A stretch of 44,519 nucleotides of DNA, taken from positions 1-44,519 of the forward strand of contig QKGH01000207.1 of NCBI GenBank assembly GCA_003250495.1. Direction: 5' to 3'. Of the stretch, positions 8,577 to 20,668 are shown piece by piece (the stretch's first letter is position 1; every line of letters starts with the position of its first letter). The notes beneath the pieces are model-generated. The model was not told the DNA's origin and did not search any database. It was given only the letters and a program-made list of their open reading frames with translations. This DNA is from Marinobacterium sp. GTDB taxonomy: Bacteria; Pseudomonadota; Gammaproteobacteria; Pseudomonadales; Balneatricaceae. The translations under genes were made by a program, and so were the position numbers.

Positions 8577-11408
8577 ATGCAAGACGGCATAATGGAGCTG
8601 ATGTGGAAAAATGCCCATCTTTACGGTGGCAACCTTTCCTACGTCGAGCAACTGTACGAAACCTACCTGATGGACCCGAACGCCGTTCCACAAGAGTGGC
8701 GTGACGAGTTCGACCACCTGCCCAAAGTCGGTGACAACATCGCTCAGGATGTTCCTCATTCACCGATTCGGGAGCATTTTCTTTACCTCTCCAAGAATCA
8801 GAAGCGGGCACAGCCTGTAGCGGTCAGCAGCGTTAGCTCAGAACACGAGAAGAAACAGGTCCGTGTCCTGCGCATGATCAACGCTTTCCGTGTCCGTGGG
8901 CACCAGGTTGCAAACATCGATCCGCTGGGTCTGTTGCAGCGTGAGGACGTTCCTGATCTGCAGCCGCGGTTCCATGAGCTTTCCGAAGCCGACTACGATA
9001 CGGTGTTCCAGCTGGGTTCACTGTTTTTCGGCAAAGAGGAAGCGCCGCTGAGCGAGATCCTGGCTGATCTGAAGAAGACTTACTGCACTACCGTCGGCGC
9101 TGAGTACATGCATATCGTCGACACTCAGGAAAAACGCTGGATCCAGTCCCGTCTGGAGCCGGTGCGCTCCCATCCCGAAAGCGCGGCGGAAAAGAAAATG
9201 ATGGTGCTGGAGCGCCTGACCGCTGCCGAGGGGCTGGAAAAATACCTGGGCTCCCGTTATGCCGGTGCCAAGCGCTTCGGTCTGGAGGGCGGCGAGTCGC
9301 TGATCGTATCACTGAACACGCTGGTTCAGCGCGCCGGTAAGCAGGGCGCCAAAGAGATCGTTATCGGCATGGCCCACCGTGGCCGTCTGAACACGCTGGT
9401 TAACATCTTCGGCAAGAACCCGGCGGACCTGTTCGGCGAGTTCGAAGGCAAGAAACTGGTTGAAACCTCCGGCGACGTGAAATACCACCAGGGCTTCTCC
9501 TCCAATGTCATGACTGGCGGCGGCGAAGTGCACCTGGCGATGGCGTTCAACCCGTCGCATCTGGAGATCGTGGCGCCGGTGGTCGAAGGTTCTGTGCGTG
9601 CGCGTCAGGATCGTCGTCACGATGAGGTCGGCACCAGCGTGCTGCCGGTCAACATCCACGGCGACGCGGCGTTTGCCGGCCAGGGCGTGGTCATGGAGAC
9701 ACTGCAGATGTCCCAGACCCGTGCCTACAAAACCGGCGGCACCATCCATATCGTCATCAACAACCAGGTCGGTTTCACCACCTCCAAGAAGGAGGATGCG
9801 CGTTCCACCGAGTACTGTACCGATGTCGCCAAGATGGTTCAGGCGCCGATCTTCCACGTCAACGGTGATGATCCGGAAGCGGTGCGTTTCGTGACACAGA
9901 TCGCGGTCGATTACCGTAACGAGTTCAAGAAAGACGTCGTTATCGACCTGGTCTGCTACCGTCGTCGCGGTCATAACGAGGCGGACGAACCGTCCGGTAC
10001 TCAGCCGCTGATGTACGCCAAGATCAAGGGTCAGAAAACCACTCGGACGCTGTATGCCGATCAGCTGGTCGCCGAAGGCGTGATCACTGCAGAGCAGAGC
10101 AACGAGATGGAGAAAGAGTATCGTCGCGCACTGGAAAACGGTGAGCACGTGGCGAAGTCGCTGGTGCTGGAACCGAACACCGAGCTGTTCGTCGACTGGC
10201 GCCCCTACCTCGGTCACCAGTGGAGTTTCGACTGCGATACCAGCGTCGACTTCAAACTGCTGCAGGAGTTGGCGAACAAGACCTGCCAGTTCCCCGAGGG
10301 CTTCGCGATCCAGCGTCAGGTGCAGAAGATCTACGAAGACCGGCAGAAGATGGCCGCCGGTGCGATGGAGATCAACTGGGGCTTCGGCGAGACCATGGCC
10401 TATGCCACGCTGCTGGCCGAAGGTTTCCCGATCCGCCTGACCGGTCAGGACGTGGGCCGCGGCACCTTCTCGCACCGCCATGCGGCCGTGCACAACCAGA
10501 AGGATGCGTCCGTCTACATCCCGCTGCAGCATATCGCCGAGGGGCAGCCGCCGTTCGATATCTACGACTCCTACCTGTCCGAAGAAGCGGTACTCGGTTT
10601 CGAATACGGCTACGCGACCACCACGCCGAACGCGCTGGTGATCTGGGAAGCACAGTTCGGTGACTTCGCCAACGGTGCCCAGGTCGTTATCGACCAGTTC
10701 ATCACCTCCGGCGAGCAGAAGTGGCAGCGCCTGTGCGGCCTGACCATGCTGTTGCCGCATGGCTTCGAAGGTCAGGGGCCGGAGCACTCCTCCGCCCGTC
10801 TGGAACGCTACCTGCAGATGTGCGCCGAGCACAACATCCAGGTTTGCGTACCGACTACCCCGGCGCAGATCTTCCACCTGCTGCGTCGCCAGGTCGTGCG
10901 TCCGCTGCGCAAGCCGCTGGTGATCATGTCGCCGAAATCGCTGCTGCGTCACAAGCAGGCGATCTCTACGCTCGAAGATCTGGCGGAAGGTACTTTCCAG
11001 CCGGTGATCCCGGAGGTCGATGCGCTGGATCCGGCCAAGGTCAAGCGTCTGGTACTGACCAGCGGCAAGGTCTACTACGACCTGTACAACCGCCGTGCGG
11101 AACTGGGCAAGGACGATGTCGCCATCCTGCGTATCGAACAGCTGTACCCGTTCCCGGAAGATATCCTGCTGGAGCTGATCAGCCAGTACACCAACCTCGA
11201 ATCCGTGGTGTGGTGTCAGGAGGAGCCGATGAACCAGGGCGCGTGGTACTGCAGCCAGCACCATATGCGTACGGTTATGCACCGGCACAATCCGAGTCTG
11301 TACCTGCAGGGCGTCGGTCGCCCGAGTGCAGCGGCACCGGCGGTCGGGTATATCTCCGTCCACCTGGAGCAGCAGGAACAGCTGGTCAACGAAGCTATCA
11401 ACGGTTAA
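8577..11408 (+). CDS. sucA: 2-oxoglutarate dehydrogenase E1 component
   Basis: 943 aa; MAHRGRLNTLVNIFGK, GRGTFSHRHAAVHNQ motifs. Confidence 0.99.
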   Translation: MQDGIMELMWKNAHLYGGNLSYVEQLYETYLMDPNAVPQEWRDEFDHLPKVGDNIAQDVPHSPIREHFLYLSKNQKRAQPVAVSSVSSEHEKKQVRVLRMINAFRVRGHQVANIDPLGLLQREDVPDLQPRFHELSEADYDTVFQLGSLFFGKEEAPLSEILADLKKTYCTTVGAEYMHIVDTQEKRWIQSRLEPVRSHPESAAEKKMMVLERLTAAEGLEKYLGSRYAGAKRFGLEGGESLIVSLNTLVQRAGKQGAKEIVIGMAHRGRLNTLVNIFGKNPADLFGEFEGKKLVETSGDVKYHQGFSSNVMTGGGEVHLAMAFNPSHLEIVAPVVEGSVRARQDRRHDEVGTSVLPVNIHGDAAFAGQGVVMETLQMSQTRAYKTGGTIHIVINNQVGFTTSKKEDARSTEYCTDVAKMVQAPIFHVNGDDPEAVRFVTQIAVDYRNEFKKDVVIDLVCYRRRGHNEADEPSGTQPLMYAKIKGQKTTRTLYADQLVAEGVITAEQSNEMEKEYRRALENGEHVAKSLVLEPNTELFVDWRPYLGHQWSFDCDTSVDFKLLQELANKTCQFPEGFAIQRQVQKIYEDRQKMAAGAMEINWGFGETMAYATLLAEGFPIRLTGQDVGRGTFSHRHAAVHNQKDASVYIPLQHIAEGQPPFDIYDSYLSEEAVLGFEYGYATTTPNALVIWEAQFGDFANGAQVVIDQFITSGEQKWQRLCGLTMLLPHGFEGQGPEHSSARLERYLQMCAEHNIQVCVPTTPAQIFHLLRRQVVRPLRKPLVIMSPKSLLRHKQAISTLEDLAEGTFQPVIPEVDALDPAKVKRLVLTSGKVYYDLYNRRAELGKDDVAILRIEQLYPFPEDILLELISQYTNLESVVWCQEEPMNQGAWYCSQHHMRTVMHRHNPSLYLQGVGRPSAAAPAVGYISVHLEQQEQLVNEAING

Positions 11409-11456
11409 TGACAGTTCCCCCGAGCGAACTACTGAGTACCTGATTAAGGAAACAGC

Positions 11457-12680
11457 ATGTCCATCGATATCAAAGCCCCTACTTTCCCGGAGTCCGTCGC
11501 GGACGGTACTGTCGCAACTTGGCACAAACAGCCTGGCGAGGCTTGTGCTGCGGATGAGCTGATCGTCGACATCGAGACCGATAAAGTGGTTCTCGAAGTG
11601 GTTGCGCCGGCTGACGGCGTGATCAAGGAGATCATCAAAGGCGAGGGCGAAACCGTCCTCAGCGACGAGGTGATCGCTGTATTTGAAGAGGGCGCTGCAG
11701 GTACTGCTGCAGCCTCCGCACCGGCGGCAACTGCGTCTGCAGCAGTCGAAGCGCCGGCCGGCGAAACCGGCGACGGCGACAAGGTCGGCCCGGCAGCCCG
11801 CAAGCTGATCGACGAGAACAACCTGGATGCCAGCCAGATTCCGGCGACCGGCAAGAACGGCGGCATCACCAAAGAAGATGTTCTGAACTACCTGAAAAAC
11901 AAACCGGCGGCTGCACCGGCCGCTGCTGCAGCACCGGCTGCCAAGGCCGTTGCTCCGGTCAGCATCGATTTCGGTGCGCGCACCGAGAAGCGTGTGCCGA
12001 TGACCCGCCTGCGTGCGACCATCGCCAAGCGTCTGGTCGAAGCGCAGCAGAACGCTGCCATGCTGACCACCTACAACGAAGTCAACATGAAGCCGGTCAT
12101 GGATCTGCGCAAGCAGTACAAGGACCTGTTCGAGAAGACCCACAATGGTGTGCGTCTGGGCTTCATGTCCTTCTTCGTCAAGGCGGCTACCGAAGCGCTG
12201 AAACGTTTCCCGGCCGTTAACGCCTCTATCGACGGCAACGACATGGTTTACCACGGTTACCAGGATATCGGCGTGGCCGTATCCACCGACCGCGGTCTGA
12301 TGGTACCGGTGCTGCGTGACACCGACGCCATGAGCCTGGCCGATGTCGAGTCGACCATCGCCGATTTCGGTAAGCGTGGCCGTGACGGCAAGCTGGGTAT
12401 GGAAGATATGCAGGGCGGCACCTTCACCATCACCAACGGTGGTGTGTTCGGTTCCCTGATGTCTACGCCGATCCTGAACCCGCCGCAGACTGCAATCCTG
12501 GGTATGCACAAGATCCAGGAACGCCCGATGGCCGTTAACGGTCAGGTGGTTATCCTGCCGATGATGTATCTGGCTCTGTCATACGACCACCGTATGATCG
12601 ATGGCAAGGAAGCGGTACAGTTCCTCGTGACCATCAAGGACCTGCTGGAAGATCCGGCCCGTATGCTGCTGGACATCTAA
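11457..12680 (+). CDS. sucB: Dihydrolipoamide succinyltransferase E2 component
   Basis: 407 aa; lipoyl motif [16 protein letters not shown], catalytic [12 protein letters not shown]. Confidence 0.99.
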   Translation: MSIDIKAPTFPESVADGTVATWHKQPGEACAADELIVDIETDKVVLEVVAPADGVIKEIIKGEGETVLSDEVIAVFEEGAAGTAAASAPAATASAAVEAPAGETGDGDKVGPAARKLIDENNLDASQIPATGKNGGITKEDVLNYLKNKPAAAPAAAAAPAAKAVAPVSIDFGARTEKRVPMTRLRATIAKRLVEAQQNAAMLTTYNEVNMKPVMDLRKQYKDLFEKTHNGVRLGFMSFFVKAATEALKRFPAVNASIDGNDMVYHGYQDIGVAVSTDRGLMVPVLRDTDAMSLADVESTIADFGKRGRDGKLGMEDMQGGTFTITNGGVFGSLMSTPILNPPQTAILGMHKIQERPMAVNGQVVILPMMYLALSYDHRMIDGKEAVQFLVTIKDLLEDPARMLLDI

Positions 12681-12710
12681 GTCCGAGAGTAACATCCAGG
12701 AAAGAATTGA

Positions 12711-14159
<1,449 letters not shown>

Positions 14160-14168
14160 TCTTGGGGG

Positions 14169-14216
14169 TTGTATCCACGTTAGCCGGGCCATGAGCCCGG
14201 CTAACTGTGGATGCAG
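14169..14216 (+). promoter_or_regulatory. Long stem-loop between lpdA and sucC
   Basis: ATCCACGTTAGCCGGGC-CATGA-GCCCGGCTAAC(T)GTGGAT; 17 bp core stem with one bulge, extendable with wobble pairs; no following U-tract. Confidence 0.75.
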
Positions 14217-14280
14217 AGATGAAAGCGCATGGCCGGAAACAACGGTCTTGTATGAATAACCGACAATAACGGATTAGAGC

Positions 14281-15447
14281 ATGAACCTTCACGAGTACCA
14301 GGGTAAACAGCTGTTTGCCGCCTATGGTCTGCCGGTCTCCAAAGGGATCGCGGTAGATACTCCGGAAGCAGCCGCAGAAGCAACTAAGCAGATTGGTGGG
14401 GACAAGTGGGTCGTTAAAGCCCAGGTTCACGCCGGTGGCCGCGGTAAAGCGGGTGGTGTAAAGCTGGTTAACTCTGCTGACGAAGCAAAAGCTTTCGCTG
14501 AAAAATGGTTGGGCCAGCGTCTGGTGACTTACCAGACAGACGCCAAGGGTCAGCCGGTTTCCAAGATCCTGGTTGAGACCTGCACCGATATCGCCAACGA
14601 GCTGTATCTGGGTGCCGTTGTCGATCGTTCCAGCCGCCGTATCGTCTTCATGGCGTCTACCGAAGGCGGTGTGGAGATCGAAAAGGTCGCTGAAGAGACT
14701 CCGGAAAAAATCCTGAAAGCCACCATCGATCCGCTGTGCGGCGCACAGCCGTATCAGGGGCGCGAGCTGGCCTTCCAGCTCGGTCTGCAGGGCGACCAGA
14801 TCAAACAGTTCGTCAACATCTTCCTCGGCCTGGCCAAGATGTTCGAAGAGAAGGATCTGGCGCTGCTGGAGATCAACCCGCTGGTGATCACCGAGCAGGG
14901 CAACCTGCACTGCCTCGACGCCAAAGTGGTGATCGACGGCAACTCCGTATACCGGCACAAGGATCTGCAGGCGATGCACGATCCGTCCCAGGACGACGCC
15001 CGTGAAGCCCGTGCGGCCGAGTGGGATCTGAACTACGTGGCGCTGACCGGCAACATCGGTTGCATGGTCAACGGTGCGGGCCTGGCCATGGGTACCATGG
15101 ACATCGTTTCCCTGCACGGCGGTTTCCCGGCCAACTTCCTCGACGTTGGCGGCGGCGCAACCAAAGAGCGCGTTACCGAAGCATTCAAGATCATCCTCGA
15201 AGACGACAAGGTCAAGGCCGTTCTGGTCAACATCTTCGGTGGTATCGTACGCTGCGACCTGATCGCCGAAGGTATCATCGGTGCAGTCAAGGAAGTGGGT
15301 GTGAGCGTACCGGTCGTGGTACGTCTTGAAGGTAACAACGCGGATCTGGGTTCCAAGCTGCTGTCCGAGTCTGGCCTGGATATCATCGCCGCAACCAGCC
15401 TGACCGATGCAGCGCAGCAGGCGGTTAAAGCAGCGGAGGGTAAATAA
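14281..15447 (+). CDS. sucC: Succinyl-CoA synthetase beta subunit
   Basis: 388 aa; [22 protein letters not shown]. Confidence 0.99.
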   Translation: MNLHEYQGKQLFAAYGLPVSKGIAVDTPEAAAEATKQIGGDKWVVKAQVHAGGRGKAGGVKLVNSADEAKAFAEKWLGQRLVTYQTDAKGQPVSKILVETCTDIANELYLGAVVDRSSRRIVFMASTEGGVEIEKVAEETPEKILKATIDPLCGAQPYQGRELAFQLGLQGDQIKQFVNIFLGLAKMFEEKDLALLEINPLVITEQGNLHCLDAKVVIDGNSVYRHKDLQAMHDPSQDDAREARAAEWDLNYVALTGNIGCMVNGAGLAMGTMDIVSLHGGFPANFLDVGGGATKERVTEAFKIILEDDKVKAVLVNIFGGIVRCDLIAEGIIGAVKEVGVSVPVVVRLEGNNADLGSKLLSESGLDIIAATSLTDAAQQAVKAAEGK

Positions 15448-16328
15448 TGTCCATTCTGATCAACAAAGACACCAAAGTCATCTGTCAGGGTTTCACCGGT
15501 GGTCAGGGGACTTTCCACTCTGAGCAGGCGATCGCTTACGGCACCAAGATGGTCGGCGGTGTAACGCCGGGCAAAGGCGGTACCGAGCACCTGGGTCTGC
15601 CGGTGTTCAACACCGTCAAGGAAGCGGTAGAAGCGACTGGCGCCGAAGCCTCCGTGATCTACGTTCCGGCCCCGTTCTGCAAGGACTCCATCCTGGAAGC
15701 GGCCAACGCCGGCATCAAGCTGATCGTGACCATCACCGAGCATATCCCGGTCATGGACATGCTGCAGTGCAAAGTGAAGTGCGACGAGCTGGGCGTGCGC
15801 CTGATCGGCCCGAACTGCCCGGGTGTCATCACCCCGGGTGAGTGCAAGATCGGTATCATGCCGGGTCACATCCACCTGCCGGGTAAAGTGGGTATCGTCT
15901 CCCGCTCCGGTACGCTGACCTATGAAGCGGTCAAACAGACCACCGACGCTGGCTTCGGTCAGTCCACCTGCGTCGGTATCGGTGGCGACCCGATCCCGGG
16001 TTCCAACTTCATCGATATCCTCGCGATGTTCGAACAGGATCCGCAGACCGAAGCGATCGTCATGATCGGTGAGATCGGCGGTTCTGCCGAAGAGGAAGCC
16101 GCTGCCTACATCAAGGCTAACGTAACCAAGCCGGTGGTGTCCTACATCGCAGGTGTTACTGCGCCTCCGGGCAAGCGCATGGGTCATGCCGGTGCGATCA
16201 TCTCCGGCGGTAAGGGCACTGCAGACGAGAAGTTTGCCGCTCTGGCCGATGCCGGCGTCAAAACTGTCCGCTCCCTGGCCGATATCGGCAAGGCGCTGGC
16301 AGAAGTGACCGGTTGGGAAATGAAGTAA
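15447..16328 (+). CDS. sucD: Succinyl-CoA synthetase alpha subunit
   Basis: 293 aa; [43 protein letters not shown] overlap with sucC. Confidence 0.99.
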   Translation: MSILINKDTKVICQGFTGGQGTFHSEQAIAYGTKMVGGVTPGKGGTEHLGLPVFNTVKEAVEATGAEASVIYVPAPFCKDSILEAANAGIKLIVTITEHIPVMDMLQCKVKCDELGVRLIGPNCPGVITPGECKIGIMPGHIHLPGKVGIVSRSGTLTYEAVKQTTDAGFGQSTCVGIGGDPIPGSNFIDILAMFEQDPQTEAIVMIGEIGGSAEEEAAAYIKANVTKPVVSYIAGVTAPPGKRMGHAGAIISGGKGTADEKFAALADAGVKTVRSLADIGKALAEVTGWEMK

Positions 16329-16349
16329 CATTCATCTCTGGTCGTAATG

Positions 16350-16377
16350 AAAAAGGCAGCTTAGGCTGCCTTTTTTT
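16350..16377 (+). terminator. Rho-independent terminator after sucD
   Basis: AAAAAGGCAGC-TTAG-GCTGCCTTTTTTT. Confidence 0.95.
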
Positions 16378-16484
16378 ACGCCTTTATGTTGTAAGTCAGT
16401 TGTCTGTTTTGCTGCAGCGGCTAAGCTGTCACGACGGTTGACGGGCAGGCGTTCGCCTGCTGGCCGGTTCAGCGGAGGGAGAGG

Positions 16485-16793
16485 GTGAGAGTGAAAATAG
16501 CGACGATAGTGTCTGTGTCGATACTGCTGCTAAGCGCGCCGCTAACCTGGGCGCAGGATGCCCAGAGCGTTGTCGATACCCATTGCAAGGCGTGTCATCT
16601 GGCCGGGCTGGGCGGGGCGCCGAAACTGGACGACCGGGCGGCCTGGGCACCGCGCCTGGCCAGCGGGATCGATGCGATGCTGACCACCGTGACGAGCGGT
16701 AAGGGGGCGATGCCGATGAAGGGAACCTGTACCAGCTGCACTGAGGATCAGTTGCGGGCCGCGATCGAGCTGCTGACCCAGGATGTGCGCTGA
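16485..16793 (+). CDS. Cytochrome c5-family c-type cytochrome
   Basis: signal peptide, CKACH heme motif, CTSC cysteine pair near C-terminus. Confidence 0.88.
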   Translation: MRVKIATIVSVSILLLSAPLTWAQDAQSVVDTHCKACHLAGLGGAPKLDDRAAWAPRLASGIDAMLTTVTSGKGAMPMKGTCTSCTEDQLRAAIELLTQDVR

Positions 16794-16797
16794 TGGG

Positions 16798-18090
16798 TTA
16801 GCGGTCGGTGGGGCGGGTGGCGCTGCTTTGCGCCACCAGTTCCAGGGTTTCCCGGCACCACGCCAGGCTTTCGATATAGCAACGGCTGAAGAGCTGCTCA
16901 TCGATCCCGCTGAGCTTGTCCCAGGTGCCGGACATGAAGGCGTCGACCTGTTCCAGCAGGGTGGCCAGCGGGCCCTCGCCATCGCTCAGGGCCGCCCTGA
17001 TCTCATCGTTGACCGAGATCTGCTCGAGTAGCGTGCGGCGCTCGATATCGAGCATGGCATCCAGTTTGCTGAGCAGGCCGGTCAGGAAGCCGGCGCGGGC
17101 ATGTGCCTGGAAGGCGGTCGAGCGGTGTGCGACCAGTTCGCACATGCGGGCGCAGACCAGTGCCTGGCGGGTCAGCTCGCAGGGCTTGTCCTGCTGTCCC
17201 GACAGCGCGATCAGCGTGACCCATTTCTTGATCTCCTGCAGGCCGATGAGGATCAACGCATCGCTGATGCTGGAGATCTTGCGCGGCAGCGCGAAGGCGG
17301 CGGAGTTGACGATGCGTAACAGGCGAAAGGTCAGTGCCGGGTCGTGATTGATCAGCGCTTCGATATCGCGGAATTCGATATTGGGATCGTCCAGTGCGGT
17401 CATCAGTTGTAGCAGTATGACCTCGTTACTGCCCAGGCGGCGGCCCTCGATTAGTTGGGGGCGGCACAGGAAGTAGCCCTGGAACAGCTTGCACCCCAGA
17501 TCGACGCACTCCTTCAGCTGGCTATAGCTTTCGATCTTTTCGGCGAGCAGGGTCAGATGGCGGAACGGTTTCAGCAGTCGTATCTGTTCGCGGGTCCCCG
17601 CCATCCCCAACGCCAGGACATCGAGTTTGACGATCTGCGCCATCTCCAGCAGCGGATCGTATTCTGGGTTGTAGACGAAATCGTCGAGGGCGATGCGGTA
17701 ACCGGCGGCGCGGAAACGTTGCAGGGCATCGATCAGCGGCTGGTCGATACGGATATCCTCGAGTACCTCCACCACCAGATGCTGGTTGGACAGGGAGGGG
17801 AGGGCGTCGCTCGCCATCAGTTCATGGGTCATGTTCAGGAACGCGGGCAGCTGGCGCTGCTCGTGCTGGTCGGTGATGCAGGTATAGGCATTCAACAGTA
17901 CATTGGAGGTGGCTTGATCGCCGTTCAGGATATCGCACAGCTCCCGGCTGTCGTCGGAGCGGTAGAGGAGTTCGTAGGCGACTACTTTCAGCTCCGTATT
18001 GAAGATCGGCTGCCGTGCCATCAGGATCTGGGTGTTGGGCGTTGCGGTCACTCGCCTGCTCTCTTGTACACTGTCGTTATAGAACCACAA
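16798..18090 (-). CDS. EAL/HDOD-domain signalling protein (YuxH/CdgJ-like, likely degenerate EAL)
   Basis: LMARQPIFNTELKVVAYELLYR N-terminus; HDOD-like C-terminal half. Confidence 0.85.
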   Translation of the reverse strand: MWFYNDSVQESRRVTATPNTQILMARQPIFNTELKVVAYELLYRSDDSRELCDILNGDQATSNVLLNAYTCITDQHEQRQLPAFLNMTHELMASDALPSLSNQHLVVEVLEDIRIDQPLIDALQRFRAAGYRIALDDFVYNPEYDPLLEMAQIVKLDVLALGMAGTREQIRLLKPFRHLTLLAEKIESYSQLKECVDLGCKLFQGYFLCRPQLIEGRRLGSNEVILLQLMTALDDPNIEFRDIEALINHDPALTFRLLRIVNSAAFALPRKISSISDALILIGLQEIKKWVTLIALSGQQDKPCELTRQALVCARMCELVAHRSTAFQAHARAGFLTGLLSKLDAMLDIERRTLLEQISVNDEIRAALSDGEGPLATLLEQVDAFMSGTWDKLSGIDEQLFSRCYIESLAWCRETLELVAQSSATRPTDR

Positions 18091-18175
18091 AGATATAGGG
18101 GCGACAATCGGTTTGAGTCGCTGCCAGCTTCCTGCTACAACTGCTTACACAACAACAATAAACGCGAGGCCAGAG

Positions 18176-18778
18176 ATGTTTCAGGAATTTCATCCGTTGC
18201 AGATGTCGACCACTCGGGATGTCAGGTACCTGTTGCGCCCGGAGCAGTTGCATGAGCCGATAGGACTGTACAGCTCGGCGCTTCATGTCATGACCGACTT
18301 TCTGGAGGTGACCCCGGTATGTGTCGATCAGGCGCTGCAGGTCGATGAGGCGCTGGCCTATATGAAGGCGCAGCACGTGCGGCTGCTGTTCGCCGTCGAT
18401 GCCGACGATCGCCTGACCGGTATCATCACCGCGGCGGATCTGGTCGGCAGCGCCGTATTGAGTTACATGCAGCGCAGTGCCCAGAGTCGCGATGCCGTCG
18501 TCGTCAAAGACCTGATGCTGCCGATCGATGCCGCCGCGGCGCTGCAATATAGCCAGGTCGAAGGGGCACGCATCGGCGATGTGATGCAGACCCTGAGCCA
18601 TTCCGGCGGGCAGCACGTACTGGTGATCGACCGCGGTATTGCCGGCATCGCGCGTATCCGGGGCATCATCTCCGCCACGAATGTCTCGCGGGCGCTGAAA
18701 GTGGGCTTCGACGTCATGTATGAAGCCAAGTCGTTCGCGGAGATAGAGCGGATGGTGACCCATGGCAACCAAAGTTGA
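18176..18778 (+). CDS. CBS-domain protein
   Basis: In-frame ATG at 18176 (MFQEFHPLQM...); CBS-like AVDADDRLTGIITAADLVG and VIDRGIAGIARIRGIISATNVSRAL. Confidence 0.82.
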   Translation: MFQEFHPLQMSTTRDVRYLLRPEQLHEPIGLYSSALHVMTDFLEVTPVCVDQALQVDEALAYMKAQHVRLLFAVDADDRLTGIITAADLVGSAVLSYMQRSAQSRDAVVVKDLMLPIDAAAALQYSQVEGARIGDVMQTLSHSGGQHVLVIDRGIAGIARIRGIISATNVSRALKVGFDVMYEAKSFAEIERMVTHGNQS

Positions 18779-18882
18779 GGGGTGATCCGAAGAGTGCTCC
18801 CGCATCTTCATGCTCACAGTTTAACCCGGTGCGAGTTACTGCGGTGACAAGCGGAATCGAAGCGTAATCGAGGGAGTACCCA

Positions 18883-19770
18883 TTGGATATAGATCCGTTG
18901 TGTGGCACGTTGCTGAAGGCAACGTCAGATCTGGTGATGGTGTTGGTCGATGATCGAATCGTGCAGGTGTCGCCCGGGGAGATCGCCTGGTCGGGCCTGG
19001 CGCTGCTGCAACAGCAGCGTTTGGAGGCGATATTTCCGCCCGATCTGTCGTCCCTGTTCCGGATAGCTATCGATCGGGCGCAGGCCGCGCCCGGCACGAT
19101 TGAGGCGCTGGATTATGCGCTGCGCCCCGAGCATCTGCCGAAATTGCGCGAAATCGGGCTGCATGAGACCCGCTGGTTCGAGTCGCGCGTCGTCGCGACC
19201 GCTGCCGGGGTGGTGGTCTGGAGCTCGCATGATGTCAGCGAAAAGAAGAAGCTGCAGCGCAGGGTAAGCAACCAGGCGCAGCGCGACCCGATCACCGGCG
19301 CCTATAACCGTCGGGCATTGATGACCGTCATGGAGCAGACGGTGGCACAGGCACAGCGTTACGACTGGAGCTGCAGTGTGCTGCTGATCGATATCGACGA
19401 CTTCAGCGCCATCAACGACCGTTTCGGCTGGGATGCCGGCGATCGCTTGCTGCGGGAGATCCTGGACAATATGCAGCGTCTCAAACGTACCTCCGATTTC
19501 TTGGCGCGTTACGGCGATGATCAGGTGGTGCTGTTCGTGCCCGAAACCAACCATGATCAGGCGCTCGCCGCCGGGGAGCGCTACCGCCGCCTGATTCATG
19601 GGCTCGAGCTCCATTATCCGCAGGGCGCGCTGCGCTGTAGTGCCAGTGTCGGTGTGGCGACGCTGCGCGATCTGGCGGATAGCGCCGCCGCGATGCTCAG
19701 GCGGGCCGAGGATAACCTGTCGCAGGCGCGTAGCGGCGGCGGTAACCGGGTCGAAGGGGCGGCGGCCTGA
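18883..19770 (+). CDS. GGDEF-domain protein (putative diguanylate cyclase)
   Basis: DPITGAYNRRAL...LLIDIDDFSAINDRFGWDAGDRLL; signature site reads ARYGDDQV (degenerate GGDEF). Confidence 0.85.
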   Translation: MDIDPLCGTLLKATSDLVMVLVDDRIVQVSPGEIAWSGLALLQQQRLEAIFPPDLSSLFRIAIDRAQAAPGTIEALDYALRPEHLPKLREIGLHETRWFESRVVATAAGVVVWSSHDVSEKKKLQRRVSNQAQRDPITGAYNRRALMTVMEQTVAQAQRYDWSCSVLLIDIDDFSAINDRFGWDAGDRLLREILDNMQRLKRTSDFLARYGDDQVVLFVPETNHDQALAAGERYRRLIHGLELHYPQGALRCSASVGVATLRDLADSAAAMLRRAEDNLSQARSGGGNRVEGAAA

Positions 19771-19780
19771 TCAGGCCGCC
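19761..19780. terminator. Perfect 20-bp palindrome spanning convergent stop codons
   Basis: GGCGGCCTGA|TCAGGCCGCC; TGA stop of GGDEF gene and complement of rarD stop abut at the dyad. Confidence 0.6.
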
Positions 19781-20664
19781 TCCTGGCGCAACTGGCGGTA
19801 GAGGTCGCGGCTAAACACGATCAGTGCCAGCCAGATCAGTGCGAAGCTGATCAGTGTCGTGCGATTGAGGGGTTCCCCCAGTATCGTCACGGCGCTGATG
19901 AACTGCAGGGTGGGCGCCAGGTAGTTGGCAAACCCGAGTATCGACAACGGCAGCAACCTGGCGGCGCTGGTGAAGGCGAGCAGCGGCAGCGTGGTGAGGA
20001 CGCCGGCGCCGATCAACAGCCAGGGGGCTTCGACGAAGTGGGTCTGTCCGGTCGTCTGCAGATAGCCCAGGGCCAGCAGGGCAAAGGGGGTCATCAGGGC
20101 GGTCTCGACTAGCAGCCCGGTCAGGGCGTCGATCTGGACCTGCTTGCGAATCAGGCCATAGAAAGCGAACAGAAACGCCAGCGCCAGCGCGATCCAGGGG
20201 ATCGCGCCGTAGCTGGACACCTGCCAGCCGACGCCGGCCGCGGCCAGGACCAGGGCGGCGATCTGGTCGCGGCTGAGGCGCTCCTTCAACACCATCACGC
20301 CGAGCAGCACGCTGACCAGCGGGGTCAGATAGTACCCCAGGCTGGTCTCGATCACCCGCGCCTGCGCGACCGCCCAGATATAGACCCCCCAGTTCAGGCT
20401 GATCAGCAGCGATGAGCAGAGCAGCCATGCCAGTGTGGAGGGGGAGCGCAACGTCACGACCAGTGCCCCCAGCTTGCGCCGTACCAGCATGATGCCGAGA
20501 ACGAACAGCGCCCCCCAGACGATGCGGTGGATCAGGACCTCGGGCGCGGGGATTGCGGCGAGGAGGTGGAAATAGAGGCCGAAGCCACCCCATAGCCCGT
20601 AGGCGATCAGGGCGTGGCTCAATCCTCTCCCGGAAATGTGCATCTGGCGTCCTTTGCCTGGCAA
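19771..20664 (-). CDS. rarD: RarD/EamA-family transporter
   Basis: 297 aa; YGLWGGFGLYFHLLAAIPAPEVLIHRIVWG typical of RarD. Confidence 0.92.
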   Translation of the reverse strand: MPGKGRQMHISGRGLSHALIAYGLWGGFGLYFHLLAAIPAPEVLIHRIVWGALFVLGIMLVRRKLGALVVTLRSPSTLAWLLCSSLLISLNWGVYIWAVAQARVIETSLGYYLTPLVSVLLGVMVLKERLSRDQIAALVLAAAGVGWQVSSYGAIPWIALALAFLFAFYGLIRKQVQIDALTGLLVETALMTPFALLALGYLQTTGQTHFVEAPWLLIGAGVLTTLPLLAFTSAARLLPLSILGFANYLAPTLQFISAVTILGEPLNRTTLISFALIWLALIVFSRDLYRQLRQEAA

Positions 20665-20668
20665 CCGA

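Noticed and set aside
11409-11456. Possible small hairpin AGTTC...GAACT between sucA and sucB
   Set aside because: Only 5 bp; not convincing as a structure.
9309-12509. 1066-aa antisense ORF spanning sucA and sucB
   Set aside because: It is exactly codon-aligned antisense to both genes, so its stops would require TTA, CTA or TCA codons, which highly expressed genes avoid. The protein has no recognisable domain. Codon-bias artefact.
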